Shown here: positions 33,404 through 44,626 of the stretch, one piece after another | Position numbering within the stretch: position 1 is the first letter of the stretch | How the letters are laid out: every line of letters starts with the position of its first letter | Source of the DNA: Cladosporium sp. IMV 00045 | Lineage: Eukaryota > Ascomycota > Dothideomycetes > Cladosporiales > Cladosporiaceae | Assembly (NCBI GenBank): GCA_001931905.2 | Contig: MSJI02000866.1 | Coordinates: 6,340-70,339, forward strand | Reading direction: 5' to 3' | DNA length: 64,000 bases | Translations under genes and position numbers: made by a program | Notes under the pieces: model-generated | The model's input: only the letters and a program-made list of their open reading frames with translations | The model's database searches: none | What the model was told of the DNA's origin: nothing

Positions 33404-35602
33404 TTACATAAATAGCGCCACCCCTAAAGCACAACCAAGCCCCAGCGCCACAGCCGGACGACCAGAGTACCACACAGGCTGGCCCGGAACGAAAGCCAAT
33501 GCAGCAGCAACACCCTCACTCGGGCTCGGGGTATTCGTCGCAGTATAAACGCCCGTCAAGCCGGCCGTCGAAGAAGAGCTTGCATCTTCCGAGGCCTGAC
33601 TGGAAGTCGAAGTTACGGGATTACCTGGAAAGCCGGCGCGGACGCTCGAGCGCGGCAGACTGATGGACGAGTCGTCCTGGTAGAAGACGCCGTTTGCCAC
33701 GACTCCGTTTCCTGCCAGCATGGCATCGGTGTCCTCGGAGGAACATGTATCGTTCCAAGCGCGCACCCAACATGTTGGATCTGGTTGGTCGGGAGTTTTG
33801 TTCGTGTGTGTGGCGTTTTGGGGGCCTTCGGAGCCGAATGTGGAGAGGTCCACAATGTCGCCTGTGGAGATCTCAGTGCCTTGGATGATGCGGGTGAAGA
33901 CCGTGAAGGCTGTTTCGGGCTGGTAGAAGGGAAGCAAGTGGCCAGCGTCGTAGATGCGAGAGAAACTGAGGTTGCCGAATTGACGCACGGCGCCACCCAC
34001 ATAGCTTGAGTTGACGACGATTTCTGCGTAACCAGCAGCTGGAAAGGCAGTGGCGTATGTGGGCAGGCCGGGTTGCGGCAGGCCTATTGAAGGGGCCGGA
34101 GGAGGCACCAGCTTTGCGACCTCTAGACTGATCGCCTGACCTCCGAGCCAGTTGCAGATCCAATCCGCATCACCATACATCAGTGCAACACGTACGCCGT
34201 TTCTAAGAAGGTAGGCGAGATCATCCAGCTGTCCACCACGGATGGTGTCACCAGTCGAGATAAATCCTTGCTGAATGTAGTGGTTGCTCTGTGTATAGTT
34301 CACACGGGCGCCAATCGACTCTAGCACCGTTTCGTTGTTCAAGTACTCCTGGTATGCTGCAGGAGGATCAGGACTGGGTCCCTTTTGTCTGATATCGTAC
34401 ACATTGTAACCATTACGAACGTAAGATGCAGTGACATTAAGACAGTTGTACTGCGCGGCCTCGCAGATCTCATTCGTTCGAGAAACGTCTCCCAGGCCTT
34501 GGGGATCTGTCGAGCTGGCAGCGGTGCGGCAAGCATCGATATGCTCCAGACATCCACCGGCTCCGGAGAATGACTGAAGTGCGTTCAGTTGATCCGTCTG
34601 ACTGTACGCTTCAATTTGGTAGGTGTTGTTGTAAGCGAAGAAGGGGTAGTAGTAGTTCTGCACCGCATCATCAACGACACCATTGATGATACCCAAAGAC
34701 TCAAGCTGGATATCGAGAGAGCCATTCAAAGGCAACGATCCACTCTTGCGCTTTTGAGTCTGTTCGTCGAAGTATCTCGCGAACGTAGGACCATACTTTC
34801 CTCCGTAAGACTCCGTGAAGAGGTGAATGCCAACAGCAGCTTCAGGGACTTGCGGGGAAGTGACGTTCGGACGAACTGCAGGATTGTACTGCGGGAAACT
34901 CGACAGCCACGATTGCAAGAAATGCCAGGTCGCAGCAGCTGCGATTTCCGTGGTATTGGGAGATGCTGACCACGATATCTGCTCGTTCGAGTTGGCAGTA
35001 CCGAAGGTGCCGTCCAGATTCATGAAAGACGGGATTCCGGATTCCGATGTTTCTGGTTCGTGTACTTGATTCGTAAAAAGGTCGTAAGAAGCGTTCGTAG
35101 CGGTGTCGTAAGAGAAGCCAACCTGATTCGGCTGGTCGATGAACAACATGTTGCTGCTTCGATCCCAACCCCACATCCTGGGTTGGGTACCATAACTACC
35201 ATCGCCCATCTGGACCACTTCACACGGACCGACCTCTGTGAAGAGGCCGACCATACTGCTTGAACCAGGTCCGCCGTTCAGCCAGATTGTCAAGGGCGCA
35301 CTCTCCGGTACCTGTCTTGCCTCGATGAACCAGAAGAAGGTGTTGATACTGTAATTCTGCTGTATGGGAGCCAGGGTAAAAGGAGGTAAGGTAATGTAGC
35401 CAGTGTATTGCTTTTGTGTGGGGAAGGCGGTCATGCAGGTTCCGTTGTCCGGACGTTTGTATGAGATGGTGACATTTTGATTGATCGTTGATTCTAAGAC
35501 ATTATCGTATAAAGGGGGAAGAGGATGTTGCGCGAGTGTGGTTGGAAGCGACAGTGCAAGCGTTGCGACGATTGCCGCTAATGCGGGTGGTAGTGCAAAA
35601 AG
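33404..35602 (-). CDS. Secreted serine carboxypeptidase, peptidase family S10
   Basis: The frame is open from 35602 to the stop at 33404 (732 residues plus stop), but the first in-frame ATG is at 35434, inside conserved sequence. The stretch before it encodes a clear signal-peptide core (ALAAIVATLALSLPTTLAQ) and ISYKRPDNGTC. A gtatag acceptor just upstream of 35602, with a ctgac branch point, suggests that the initiator Met lies in a short upstream exon I could not fix. S10 landmarks: IWLNGGPGSSSMVGLF (oxyanion loop), FTESYGGKYGP (catalytic Ser, about codon 265), MYGDADWICNWLGG (Asp) and IYDAGHLLPFYQPE (His). The Ser-rich C-terminus ends in a hydrophobic stretch (ALGLGCALGVALFM) typical of a GPI signal. 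Expected to release C-terminal residues from peptides outside the cell or at the wall. Confidence 0.9.
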   Translation of the reverse strand, partial: LFALPPALAAIVATLALSLPTTLAQHPLPPLYDNVLESTINQNVTISYKRPDNGTCMTAFPTQKQYTGYITLPPFTLAPIQQNYSINTFFWFIEARQVPESAPLTIWLNGGPGSSSMVGLFTEVGPCEVVQMGDGSYGTQPRMWGWDRSSNMLFIDQPNQVGFSYDTATNASYDLFTNQVHEPETSESGIPSFMNLDGTFGTANSNEQISWSASPNTTEIAAAATWHFLQSWLSSFPQYNPAVRPNVTSPQVPEAAVGIHLFTESYGGKYGPTFARYFDEQTQKRKSGSLPLNGSLDIQLESLGIINGVVDDAVQNYYYPFFAYNNTYQIEAYSQTDQLNALQSFSGAGGCLEHIDACRTAASSTDPQGLGDVSRTNEICEAAQYNCLNVTASYVRNGYNVYDIRQKGPSPDPPAAYQEYLNNETVLESIGARVNYTQSNHYIQQGFISTGDTIRGGQLDDLAYLLRNGVRVALMYGDADWICNWLGGQAISLEVAKLVPPPAPSIGLPQPGLPTYATAFPAAGYAEIVVNSSYVGGAVRQFGNLSFSRIYDAGHLLPFYQPETAFTVFTRIIQGTEISTGDIVDLSTFGSEGPQNATHTNKTPDQPDPTCWVRAWNDTCSSEDTDAMLAGNGVVANGVFYQDDSSISLPRSSVRAGFPGNPVTSTSSQASEDASSSSTAGLTGVYTATNTPSPSEGVAAALAFVPGQPVWYSGRPAVALGLGCALGVALFM

Positions 35603-37205
35603 CTATACGACTTGTTGTCAGCCAATTGATCTTGCTATACGAAAGATAACCGCTCAAGTCGACGACATAAGGCTAATTTGCAAGCACAAATCCAGGTTGA
35701 TGTCTGTTCCCGAACGAGCAAGCTGCCGCTATGCCAGGACTTCAATGGCATCGTCCGCGTTTCGTCGCGGTGCTGCAATTGTACTCCGATCGCATCTCTG
35801 ATATATCAGGTTCAGCCTGAAGAGGACTATTACGTATCCATTTTCGGAAGTCATAGTGCCAGTGAAGAAGGTGTCGACAGTCTCAGCTCTCCTTCATTTC
35901 CTAATAGATCCCAACTCTTTACCACCTTCCATCGAATCCAGTCCAGCCCTTCCTTAACAAGTCTCCCAACCAATGCGATTCCAGATCGAGATAATCGACG
36001 AAGTTCGACCAGAAGACAAGGTCCAAGTCCCACATCATCCAGTCTCACCCAAAAACAAGACACAACTCACATTCATCGTCCCCACGCGACAAGCAGGACA
36101 AGACGCATTGCCTCAAGCGTCTCTCATCAACAACAACAACGCGCTAAACAAGCATCGAACTCGCCGCTGTCGCAGACGTGATATAGATCTCAGCCAGAAA
36201 ATGCCGCGCAGAAAGCCAGAGAACGAAAATCGAGTTCGCCGAGAATGCCTGGCTGGCGCAAAGACAAGCAGGTGTAAACGACGACGAAGAGGGGGGGTAT
36301 TATCGGCGCTGGGAAAATGCAGAAGGTGCTTGCGAGGGTTAGTGATTCGGAAAACGATGCGTCGCGTGTGCAGATTGCAGAGAGACCTTGGGATGAATGA
36401 GTGAGTGAGTGAGTGAGTGAGTGAGTGAGTGTGAGTGGGAGAGAAGGATGAGGACGCGGCACCACGAACCCCAGACCGCTCGAGCGGTTTTCCCCACAGC
36501 AGTTCCCTCGTTTCGTTCATGCAAGGGACCGCGAGCTGACGCGTGCGCTTTTTTTTGTGACGACGTTGGAGACTTCGTGTGTGATGAGTGCGGGAATTCT
36601 TCGTGACTTCGTATTGTGCATGGCATTACTGCATGTGATTGAGTCTGCTATAGCTAGGGATACATTTTCCGGTAGTGACGATGATTATCATTGACCAATG
36701 CAGCTGTATCCTGTGCAACATTCGACATTCTCAACAAGTACCCGACATTCCATCATCCCCTCTTCAGGCAGTTGTATTTCCACGGTAGCTACCTCGTGGC
36801 CGGAACCAGAGTTGTGAGGTTCAGACGCTCTGGTCGAAACAAGACAACACAGCAAAGCAAACAACGCAAGAGACGCGTACCAGGTGAAGCGTAGCAAGGT
36901 CTCCTGAAAGACTCAATCTCATTCATCTTCACCTACCTAGGCACCTAAAGCTACTGCCGAAAAAAACACATTCGATACCCGAAGAAAATTAGGTATGATC
37001 ATGCAGCCACCCATGCATGCAGCACTCGATCGTATCATCAATCATCGCTAGCCGCCAGCGCCACGCCAATCTCCGTCGATTCTCGATTCTCGATTCCCCG
37101 ATAATGATACTTGCATTAATTCTGTTTGGAGAGAGAAGCCAGCACCTTTAGGCAGCAAGCAGAGAACCTCCGTAAGAGATACTTGCCAGTCGCATTTGCG
37201 GCCAC
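35603..37205. other. Intergenic region with GAGT microsatellite
   Basis: This holds the carboxypeptidase 5' end, with its presumed missing first exon, and a (GAGT)n tract. An ATG frame at 35973-36404 (plus, 143 codons, start MRFQIEIIDEVRPEDKVQV) is noted but is very Arg-rich at its end, runs into the microsatellite and has no domain I know. I leave it uncalled. Confidence 0.45.
36398..36437. repeat. (GAGT)n microsatellite
   Basis: A perfect run of about eight gagt units is followed by degenerate units. It is likely length-variable between strains. Confidence 0.9.
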
Positions 37206-39132
37206 TTACGAATCAAAAGAGCCAGGGAGGGCACCAGCATCTGTCTCGCCGCCAATGGTTGCCTGAGCGTCACGGGCGTGCTGCTCGTCGGTCTTGCGCT
37301 CCGTGACGAGGAAATCCATGTCGGTGTGGACGGTGAAGCCGATGACTTTTTCGTTGAAGGGCTTGGAAAGGCTGCACGGCTGGAGGTTGAAGCGAAGGAG
37401 TGTCTGTAAGATGATGTTAGCAAGACAGCCGGATTGCATGAGCGGAACAAAACTGACCTCGGGAACAGCCTTGTTCAACTCCATCGTCGCAACGCCCCTG
37501 CCCAAACACCCGAATCGTCCAGATCCAAAGTTCAGCGTCACCGTCTCCGTCATGCAGAGAACTCTGCTCTTCTCCTTCTCGCTCCCGTCGCGAGGAAGCC
37601 AGCGCTCAGGGCGATAGACTTCGCAGTCTGCGCCGAACACCTCAGGATCGTGCATCATGCCCCAGCTATTCCAGCCGATCTGCGTTCCGCCAGGAGCAAA
37701 CTTCTCGACCCCGTCGACCTCGATGCGTGCACCGCCATCTGGAACGCGCTTCGCCAGGAGGCCGGAGACAGGCGGGTGAATACGCAAGCCTTCCTTAATG
37801 CAAGCTTGGAGGTAAGGAAGCTGGCGGGCTTCCGAGTCTTTGATAACTGGACGAGAAACCTTGCCGACGGCGATGGCAGCGTTCAGCTCAGCAAGCAAGT
37901 GATTGAGAATCGGCGGTGAGGTCGAAATGAAGTGAAGGGTAATACGCAGGGCTGACGCAGTGCTGTCGGAGCCGGCGGTGATCTGGGTCAGAGTTTCCGA
38001 CTCGAGCTCAGCTTGCGTAAGCCCACGGTTGATGAAAGAGTTGAGCATGTCCTGCCTGACGATCGGCTTGGGTCCAAAACGCTCCTGCACACGTTCTCGC
38101 GCGAATCCCATGACTCTACCAAGGCCGCGTTTGTCGGTGGATTTAGGCAGGGCGCTCTTGATGAGCGGCATCTTGAGAATGTTCGTGAGCTCTGTATAGA
38201 CACCGAAGACGATGATGGCGGGCAGGAACTGCTCGAGGTTCTTGAGATACCCGAAAGGATCGTCATCTTTGTCGAGGAAGCCGAATGTCTGACCGAAAGC
38301 GACCTTGGAGATGACGTCCAGTGTGAAGAACGATGTAATACGTGATAGGTCCATCCTCGGAGAGACGGCATCTTCGGGGTGGGCGACATACTTGTTCCCG
38401 ATCAGATCAAGCATGTGAAGAAGTCGTTCATCGACATCGTTTTCCAAGTGAAGGTTCTCCTTCCCAGAATAGCCTGGGGCCATCCGAGTGCGAAGATCGG
38501 CATGGATACGTTCGTCGACGTGAGACGTGATGTTCTCACGCTCGGGATGTAGCTTCAAGGCAGCATACCAAGGACCTCTGGTGAATGGCGAGCGTACGGC
38601 GCTCATCCGCTTCATCAACTCCGGGTCAGTCGTGATGAGGAAACGCGGCCCAATGCGCGCGGTGGAACCTGTGAGAGCAAGCCATTAGCCATATTCTCGG
38701 CCATTCCGTACGGTCGTTGAGACATGTCGATGAGTCCCAGCAATGCGGATGCTCCCAACCATAAGGTGATGTAATATTGTACACGAAAGCAAACAGAAGA
38801 CCTATTTGCCGTGTGTATCATGCGACCCGAAACCTCGTGCAACGTGCGACGCTTGGCGAGCGGCAATCTGTCGAATGGGCGCATTTACCAGCGCGACGGT
38901 AACGAGAAAAAGCGCCATCTCGCGTGGAGGGACTCAACTCACCATATTTGCGGTTGATGGCAGTGAAGCGCTTGTGCATCTCACCGCTGCCTTGCGTTCG
39001 CAAGAGCCATAGTCGTGACCAACCGGCAGACCAGTGACCGCCGAACTGCTTCAGTGAGAGATAGGTGTGTATAGAACGAATGAAGAACGCCACGCAAATT
39101 GCGGCAACAAGCAAGTAGGCGAGCGAGGCCAT
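37206..39132 (-). CDS. Cytochrome P450 monooxygenase
   Basis: Three exons, 38943-39132, 37458-38668 and 37206-37403, join in frame across introns of 274 and 54 bp to 532 residues, normal for a microsomal fungal P450. The N-terminus MASLAYLLVAAICVAFFIRS is a membrane anchor. Landmarks: I-helix AGSDSTASALR, K-helix E-x-x-R in KEGLRIHPPVSG, the PERF-type YRPERWLP, and the heme loop FGSGRFGCLGRGVA with the thiolate Cys at about 451. The overall pattern (RIGPRFLITTDPELMKRMSA, LNAAIAVGKVSRPVI) recalls the pisatin-demethylase/benzoate-hydroxylase-like group. The substrate is unknown. It is expected in the ER and to need a P450 reductase, which is not in the window. Confidence 0.95.
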
Positions 39133-41099
39133 GGCCGGCAACGGTAAGCGATAGAACTAGTCTCGTTCTCTCGCACGATTTTCAGCGCCGTGCGCTGCTC
39201 TGAGCCGCCGTGCTGGGAATGAGGTCTTGAGCGTGATTTGTCAAAATGGACAGGCGCAGGAATCGTCGACCAGAGCACCGGTGCGTTTGCTTGAGCTGAT
39301 AGGAACCGCTTGTTTCGCTAAGGGATTCTGATGTGCGGGCGCGGCGTCGGCTGGCGATGGTGTGTGGTGGTTGTTTTTGAGAGAAGACAGCAGCATTCCG
39401 GCGTGGTTGTTCTTGCCGCAATTCAATGCAAGCAGCAAGCAGCAAACAGCAGGAAGGCTCGCGAAAGCAGGTGGGCGGGCGTAGAGTCGGCTCAAGTAAG
39501 TACGATGCACAACACGTGGAGTCGACCAAAAGTGCCGATGACAGGCGGACCTAAGGCAAGGGGAGGGCCGGTTTTCAGAGTTTGGCTATCATATGCCACC
39601 ACGTTGACTACCTGACGACTACTGTATGGGCGCGCACACGCCCGGTGGCCCTCGCTACCACAACTGGCAGAGGTGAGGAGGAGGAGCGGAGAGATAAACC
39701 GACTCAGAGTGATGCCCGCATCTGCCAACCCGGTCTCTTCTGTTTTCGCACCTCGGCCGGGGGCGTGATGGCGTGGCGTCTGCGAGCCATGGCCGCGTTG
39801 GGCTCTCGCGTGGTTCGGAGCATGGAGCATGGAGCATGGGTGGAAAAGTGTCAGTGAAACAATGAAATGGACGGCGATGCGTGGTTCGTCAGGCGAGGGA
39901 TGGCCGCGATGGCTTGCATATCATCATTCGTAGAGAAAGTCGTGTGAACTATGCAATCCCTGCCACGCCCTGCTCCGTGAGGTGGGCATGCCTGCCCGCA
40001 CGGGTGAAGAGCATGGCTTGATTTGCGTGTGCTGTTGGGATGACGAAAGGTGCTATACACATGTATAGTAGTAGTCACTAGTGGTAGACTGGTAGTCCCT
40101 CACCATCCACCGTGCAGAGAGTACAAATGATCCATCGCTCAACGGCGTCTTGCATAGTCTGTCGGGGAAGGACCGGCAGCCCCATACACAGGCTCGCTTG
40201 AGTGCAGGTCAGCGAATGGCGAGTGGGCTCACATGTGGGATGAGCAGTTGATCAGGGTGTGAGGGTAAGGGTGTCAGGAATGGCATTTGCCGCGGAGCGC
40301 TAAGTGGGCTCGCCGTTGGCCGGTCTGGGGTGATTCGCCGGTTATCTGCATGAGAGGATGGGTGAGAGGGTGTTTCTTGTCAGCAATAACATTGAAGATC
40401 TTGTCTCTTAGCCAGCTTCTGCGGAGCGAATATACAGCACCGTCTCTTATTACGCCAACCCTACTGCATACCTATATTGATATCGTCCAGGCCGAGGCAG
40501 ATCATTTGCATGGCGTGCATAAACGCCTTGCCCTGATTCATGAAGACCTCTGGAAACTTCACACACACGGCGCTTCGCTAACAACCACTCTGCTGGTATC
40601 GCCAACGAAAATAACCGCCAACTTCTATTCTCTTCCCGCCGCCACTAACAGACGTGCTACAGGATGAAGTCCGTGCAAGGTGCCGCATGTGACAGCTCGC
40701 TGCTTGGTTTGGTGGAGGCAAGGGAAGGCCCGTGGAAACCTTCTGGCCCGGGGAGCTGCAAACCTAGAGCGTATTCGCTGCTGTCCCGTCTGTTCTTTAT
40801 GTTCTTCGGAATACATTAGCAGTCAGCCACCGCCAGTGATTGCCTGCTCCTTGTTTGTTACCTTGTCTTCCTGTTATCTCCCAAACCCACCAACTGCCCA
40901 TCGGTCCTTCACTGTTTCATCTTTCGATAACGCAGTCAGAGGCGCTTTTCGCACCGTCTCATTTCTTCCATCTGGCCTATTCGGGGTACGAGGATACGAA
41001 AGTTGCAGCCACCTGCTTAGAAAGCCCCATTAGCTTCGATCGCCCGGCGGGCGCCACGGCAGGCCAACAATAGCCTGCCGATCTTTCAAGAACATCACC
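39133..41099. other. Divergent intergenic region, P450 and LaeA-like gene
   Basis: This 2-kb region separates the two starts. It has no coding signal I trust. The 300 bp before 41100 are T/C-rich, as in a fungal promoter and leader. A small tandem word (catggagcatggagcatgg) lies near 39822. Confidence 0.5.
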
Positions 41100-42883
41100 A
41101 TGGATTATGATAACACGGCCAACAAAGACATCCCACCTTCAGACCCTGCGGCTGAAGTATTGCCGCAAGCGAAGGACACAACGGTCGCTTCTCCAGGCGA
41201 CCTGCCTGATGCAGCGCATCAGCATCGGCAGGGTTTGTCCACTTCAGCCATGACCGAAGCAGGCGCCCACACGCAAGCTCATGCTCACATTGATCGTGTC
41301 CAAGAGCAGATCGAACATGGCTTGCCGGAGTCTGAACATGTTCCTCTAAGACCCGAGGAGACTCCGCAGGGCAGTTCGTCCCATGAGCAAACGTCGGCTC
41401 CGACCGATGTTGATGATGGGCTCGACATAAGCGGACACCCTTTCCAAGGTGGTGATCATTTTGCAGACGAACAGGATCTTGAAGTAGATGTATGTGACAT
41501 TCGATCGTCGATCTTCTGTGATTGCCATGTCGAGCAGCAACTCATGATGGTTTCCCATATTAGGAATTCGAGAGTGACTCTGCGATTGGCAGTGATACGT
41601 TCGTATACCCTGCATGTCGACCATCCTGCACGTCGACCATCTTGGATGAGTAAAGACACTGACTCGTGCGCTCAGGCAAAGCGCCACTACCTCTCTGAGT
41701 AGTTCCATCTATCAATACCGCAGGGAACATGGACGAACGTACCACGGTTAGTCGATCATGATGGCGAGGCGTCGGAGAAGTGCCTTATGCAGTACCAGAC
41801 ATTGACAATCGACGCAGCTTACAAGGACGGCAAATACATCTTCCCCAACGACGAGGTGAGATACCCTGCAATTATCGTCACCGACAAGGCCATCGTTCTC
41901 ACATCTCGCAGCGAGAAGCCGACCGTCTTGATTTGCAACATCATGTCCTTTGCTTGACCTACAACAACAAGCTTCACTTCGCGCCCATAGAGAACCCCAG
42001 ACATGTGCTCGACGTCGGCACGGGCACAGGCATATGGGCCATTGACTTTGGTAATGATAGCAATAAATCGCAGCCCTGAACACTGCTTACTCCCTGCAGC
42101 CGACCAGCATCCAGAATCCCAAGTGATTGGCATCGACCTCAGCCCTGGCCAGCCGACTTTGTGAGTATCCTGATAAGCATATGCGATTGATTTCTGTCTG
42201 ACGGACCAAGGGTCCCACCAAACCTCAAATTTGTTATCGACGACGCAGAAGACGTCTGGTTGTACCAAGACAAGTTCGACCTCATTCACGCCAGACTGAT
42301 GGCAGGCTGCTTTGCGGATTGGCCCAACTTCTTCCGCCAGTCATACGAGTAAGTACACCCAAGAATGTCCCCAAGTCAACAACAACAAGCAGCTGACATG
42401 ACTTGCAGAAACCTCGAACCCGGCGGATGGCTCGAGCTCCAAGACTACGGCCTCCCAGTCAAGTCTCAAGACGGCACGCACGTGGGCACCAACATCCACA
42501 AATGGGGCGAGCTGCTCTGCGAAGCCGGGCGGAAAATGGGACGAAGACTCGGCTCCGACGTCTGCGATCTGTACGCGGAGCAGATGGAGCAGGCCGGCTT
42601 CGTCGACATCCAGACGCGCATGTTCATGTGGCCCTCGAACGGCTGGCCGAAGGACCCGTTTATGAAAGAGCTCGGGCGTTGGAATCAGATCAACTGCCTC
42701 GATGGGCTTGAGGGGTTTTGCCTGGCCCTTTTGACGAGAGGGCTGGGGTGGAAGAAAGAGGAGGTGGATGTTCTGGTGGCGCTGACGACGAAGGATTTCA
42801 TGGATCGCAGGATTCATGCGTACTTTCCTATGCCGGTGGTTTATGGGAGGAAACCATTCGATCACGAAAAGGTGTTTCAGTAA
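41100..42883 (+). CDS. LaeA-like SAM-dependent methyltransferase
   Basis: Eight exons (41100-41489, 41564-41598, 41676-41746, 41818-41855, 41912-42050, 42100-42160, 42211-42348, 42409-42883) join across introns of 49-77 bp to 448 residues. The N-terminal 130 residues are low-complexity. The family entry motif SSSIYQYRREHGRTYH leads to AYKDGKYIFPNDEREADRLD. The SAM-binding motif I is VLDVGTGTGIWAIDF (about 210-224), motif II IGIDLSPGQPT, then VIDDAEDVWLYQDKFDLIHA and NLEPGGWLELQDYG. This is the arrangement of LaeA and the many LaeA-like (LLM) proteins. LaeA partners velvet proteins in the nucleus and controls secondary metabolism. Which LLM this is, and whether it works with the VosA-like protein here, cannot be told. 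The second and third exons are the least certain. Confidence 0.88.
41611..41645. repeat. Imperfect 16-17-bp tandem repeat inside an intron
   Basis: The word tgcatgtcgaccatc is followed at once by tgcacgtcgaccatc in the second intron of the LaeA-like gene. It may be a local slippage duplication. Confidence 0.6.
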
Positions 42884-43414
42884 GGAACTTGGCCGATGAT
42901 GGTTTGATGAGGATTTTGGATGTTTGAATGCGTACTTGCGATGGATGCCGCATATGACATGGCAGGGATACCTCGTTGGACGGTTGCACCTCTCTCTTGA
43001 GAGAATTTCGGGACGCGCGGTTAAGGGGCAGTATGACTATTGACAATCATACGATATTGAGTAGCAGAAATAGGACATTTTCTTCCCACTTGATATTAAA
43101 CGCGTTGATGCATTTACTGTTTGTCAAGAAAGCCAGACGACCTTCATGATGAGTCTCGTCCGTTCTTTTTGGCGCGGGGTCTCCACACTCATCAAGCTCT
43201 CACTGGAGACAAGTCCACGTCACATGCGACCTTGACCATCATTCCGCCTTCACTATCATATACACACCACGTACTACTCAACAGTGCCAATTCGAAACCC
43301 CAATCTGGAAGAAACGCTACTAGCAATCAAGTCAAAGCACCTATCAGTCCTCCTTGAGCCGCACACCGTGATACCCCGACCACCAAAACAAACCCCCACC
43401 AGGCACCACCGATC
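42884..43414. other. Tandem spacer
   Basis: The 531 bp between the LaeA-like gene and the Vps60 gene, same strand, contain no feature other than a C/A-rich stretch just before ATG 43415 that fits a fungal leader. Confidence 0.5.
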
Positions 43415-44132
43415 ATGAACCGCCTCTTCGGAGCAAAGAACAATGCGCCCAAACCCACACTCAACTCTGCAATCTCAAATGTACGTCAAACACCAGCAAT
43501 TCACCAGCTCTAGCCTGTCGCAAAGAAGTCTCCCACCCTAACCCTCCTCCCAGGTCGACGCCCGCATAGAAACGATCGACGTAAAACTCGCCAAACTCAA
43601 CTCCGAACTAACGACCTACCAACAACGACTGTCCCGCATGCGCGACGGCCCCGGGAAAAACGCGATCAAGCAAAAAGCGATCAAAATCCTGCAACAGCGC
43701 AAGCAGTACGAAGCGCAGAAAGACCAGCTGCAGCAGCAGAGCTGGAACATGGAGCAGGCGGGCATGATGCAGGACAACCTCAAGAACACGATGGCGACGG
43801 TTGACGCCATGAAAACCACACAAAAGGAGCTGAAGAAGCAGTATGGCAAGGTCGACATCGACAAGATCGAGAAGATGCAGGACGAGATGGCCGATCTGAT
43901 GGATATCGGGAACGACATTCAGGAGAGCATCAGTCGCAGCTATGAGGTGCCGGAGGATGTGGACGAGGCGGAGCTGGATGCTGAGTTGGAGGCGTTGGGG
44001 GACGAGGTCGATTTGGGTGCGGAGGGGTTGGATGAGATGCCGAGTTATCTTAAAGATACGGCGGGCCCGCCGGAGTTTATTGATGAGGCGCCTGTTAATG
44101 CTGAGGGCAAGGCTAAGGAGGCGGCTACGTAG
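43415..44132 (+). CDS. vps60: ESCRT-III subunit Vps60/CHMP5 (Snf7 family)
   Basis: Exons 43415-43480 and 43554-44132, with a 73-bp intron, give 214 residues, standard for Snf7 proteins. The product starts MNRLFGAKNNAPKPTL, with the basic membrane-binding N-terminus, then VDARIETIDVKLAKLNSELT and QQRLSRMRDGPGKNAIKQKA, long charged helices with many Gln and Lys. The C-terminal half is acidic (ELDAELEALGDEVDLG), holding the autoinhibitory and MIT-interacting region. The R-L-F-G start and the PGKNAIKQKA helix mark the Vps60/Mos10 branch. It acts on endosomal membranes with Vta1 and the Vps4 ATPase in multivesicular-body sorting. Confidence 0.95.
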
Positions 44133-44626
44133 TGGAGTGTGCTGGTGTGTTCAGTTGAATTGTCAAGTATACCCCAATTTTCTAGGAGACGCTCGCCATG
44201 TTGGTGTTGTTTTGGCCTGGTTTCTCTCTCTCTCTCTCTCTCGGACGTAAGTGATGTCAGCAGTGAGTTGCGGTGGGCGGTCGGTTTGATGATTATGCTA
44301 AGAACGGTCTACTTCAAGCATGTCCCCTGGTTATTAGTTCTATGAGTCTATGCAAGCTTCCTCGACCCTGGGAGGTAATCTAGGGATAGTTGCATACCAC
44401 GAAAACAGCAACTGCTCAAATACGCGAGCCACATTTGGAGAAAGAGGCGACACTGGACGGAAAATGCAGACAGTTGTTATGAATTATCTCATTGCTCGTG
44501 ACTGTGGATGCAAATCTCAGTTCATCGAATGACCTTACATCAAGCCGCGCATATCATGCAAACAAAGAACCATGCCGTATGTATTCGTAAAACCGCGTAT
44601 ATTACAACCCACGGTCTCAGTCCCTC
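44133..44626. other. Convergent 3' spacer with (TC)n tract
   Basis: This lies between the 3' ends of the Vps60 and Apd1-like genes. It contains a (TC)n tract at 44223-44242 and no coding signal. Confidence 0.5.
44223..44242. repeat. (TC)n microsatellite
   Basis: About ten TC units lie in the presumed 3' untranslated region of vps60. Confidence 0.9.

Noticed and set aside
36688..36897. Small secreted Cys-rich protein on the minus strand (hydrophobic start, C-C pairs)
   Set aside because: The frame begins without ATG, a stop lies shortly upstream, and the first ATG is deep inside; no convincing upstream exon was found.
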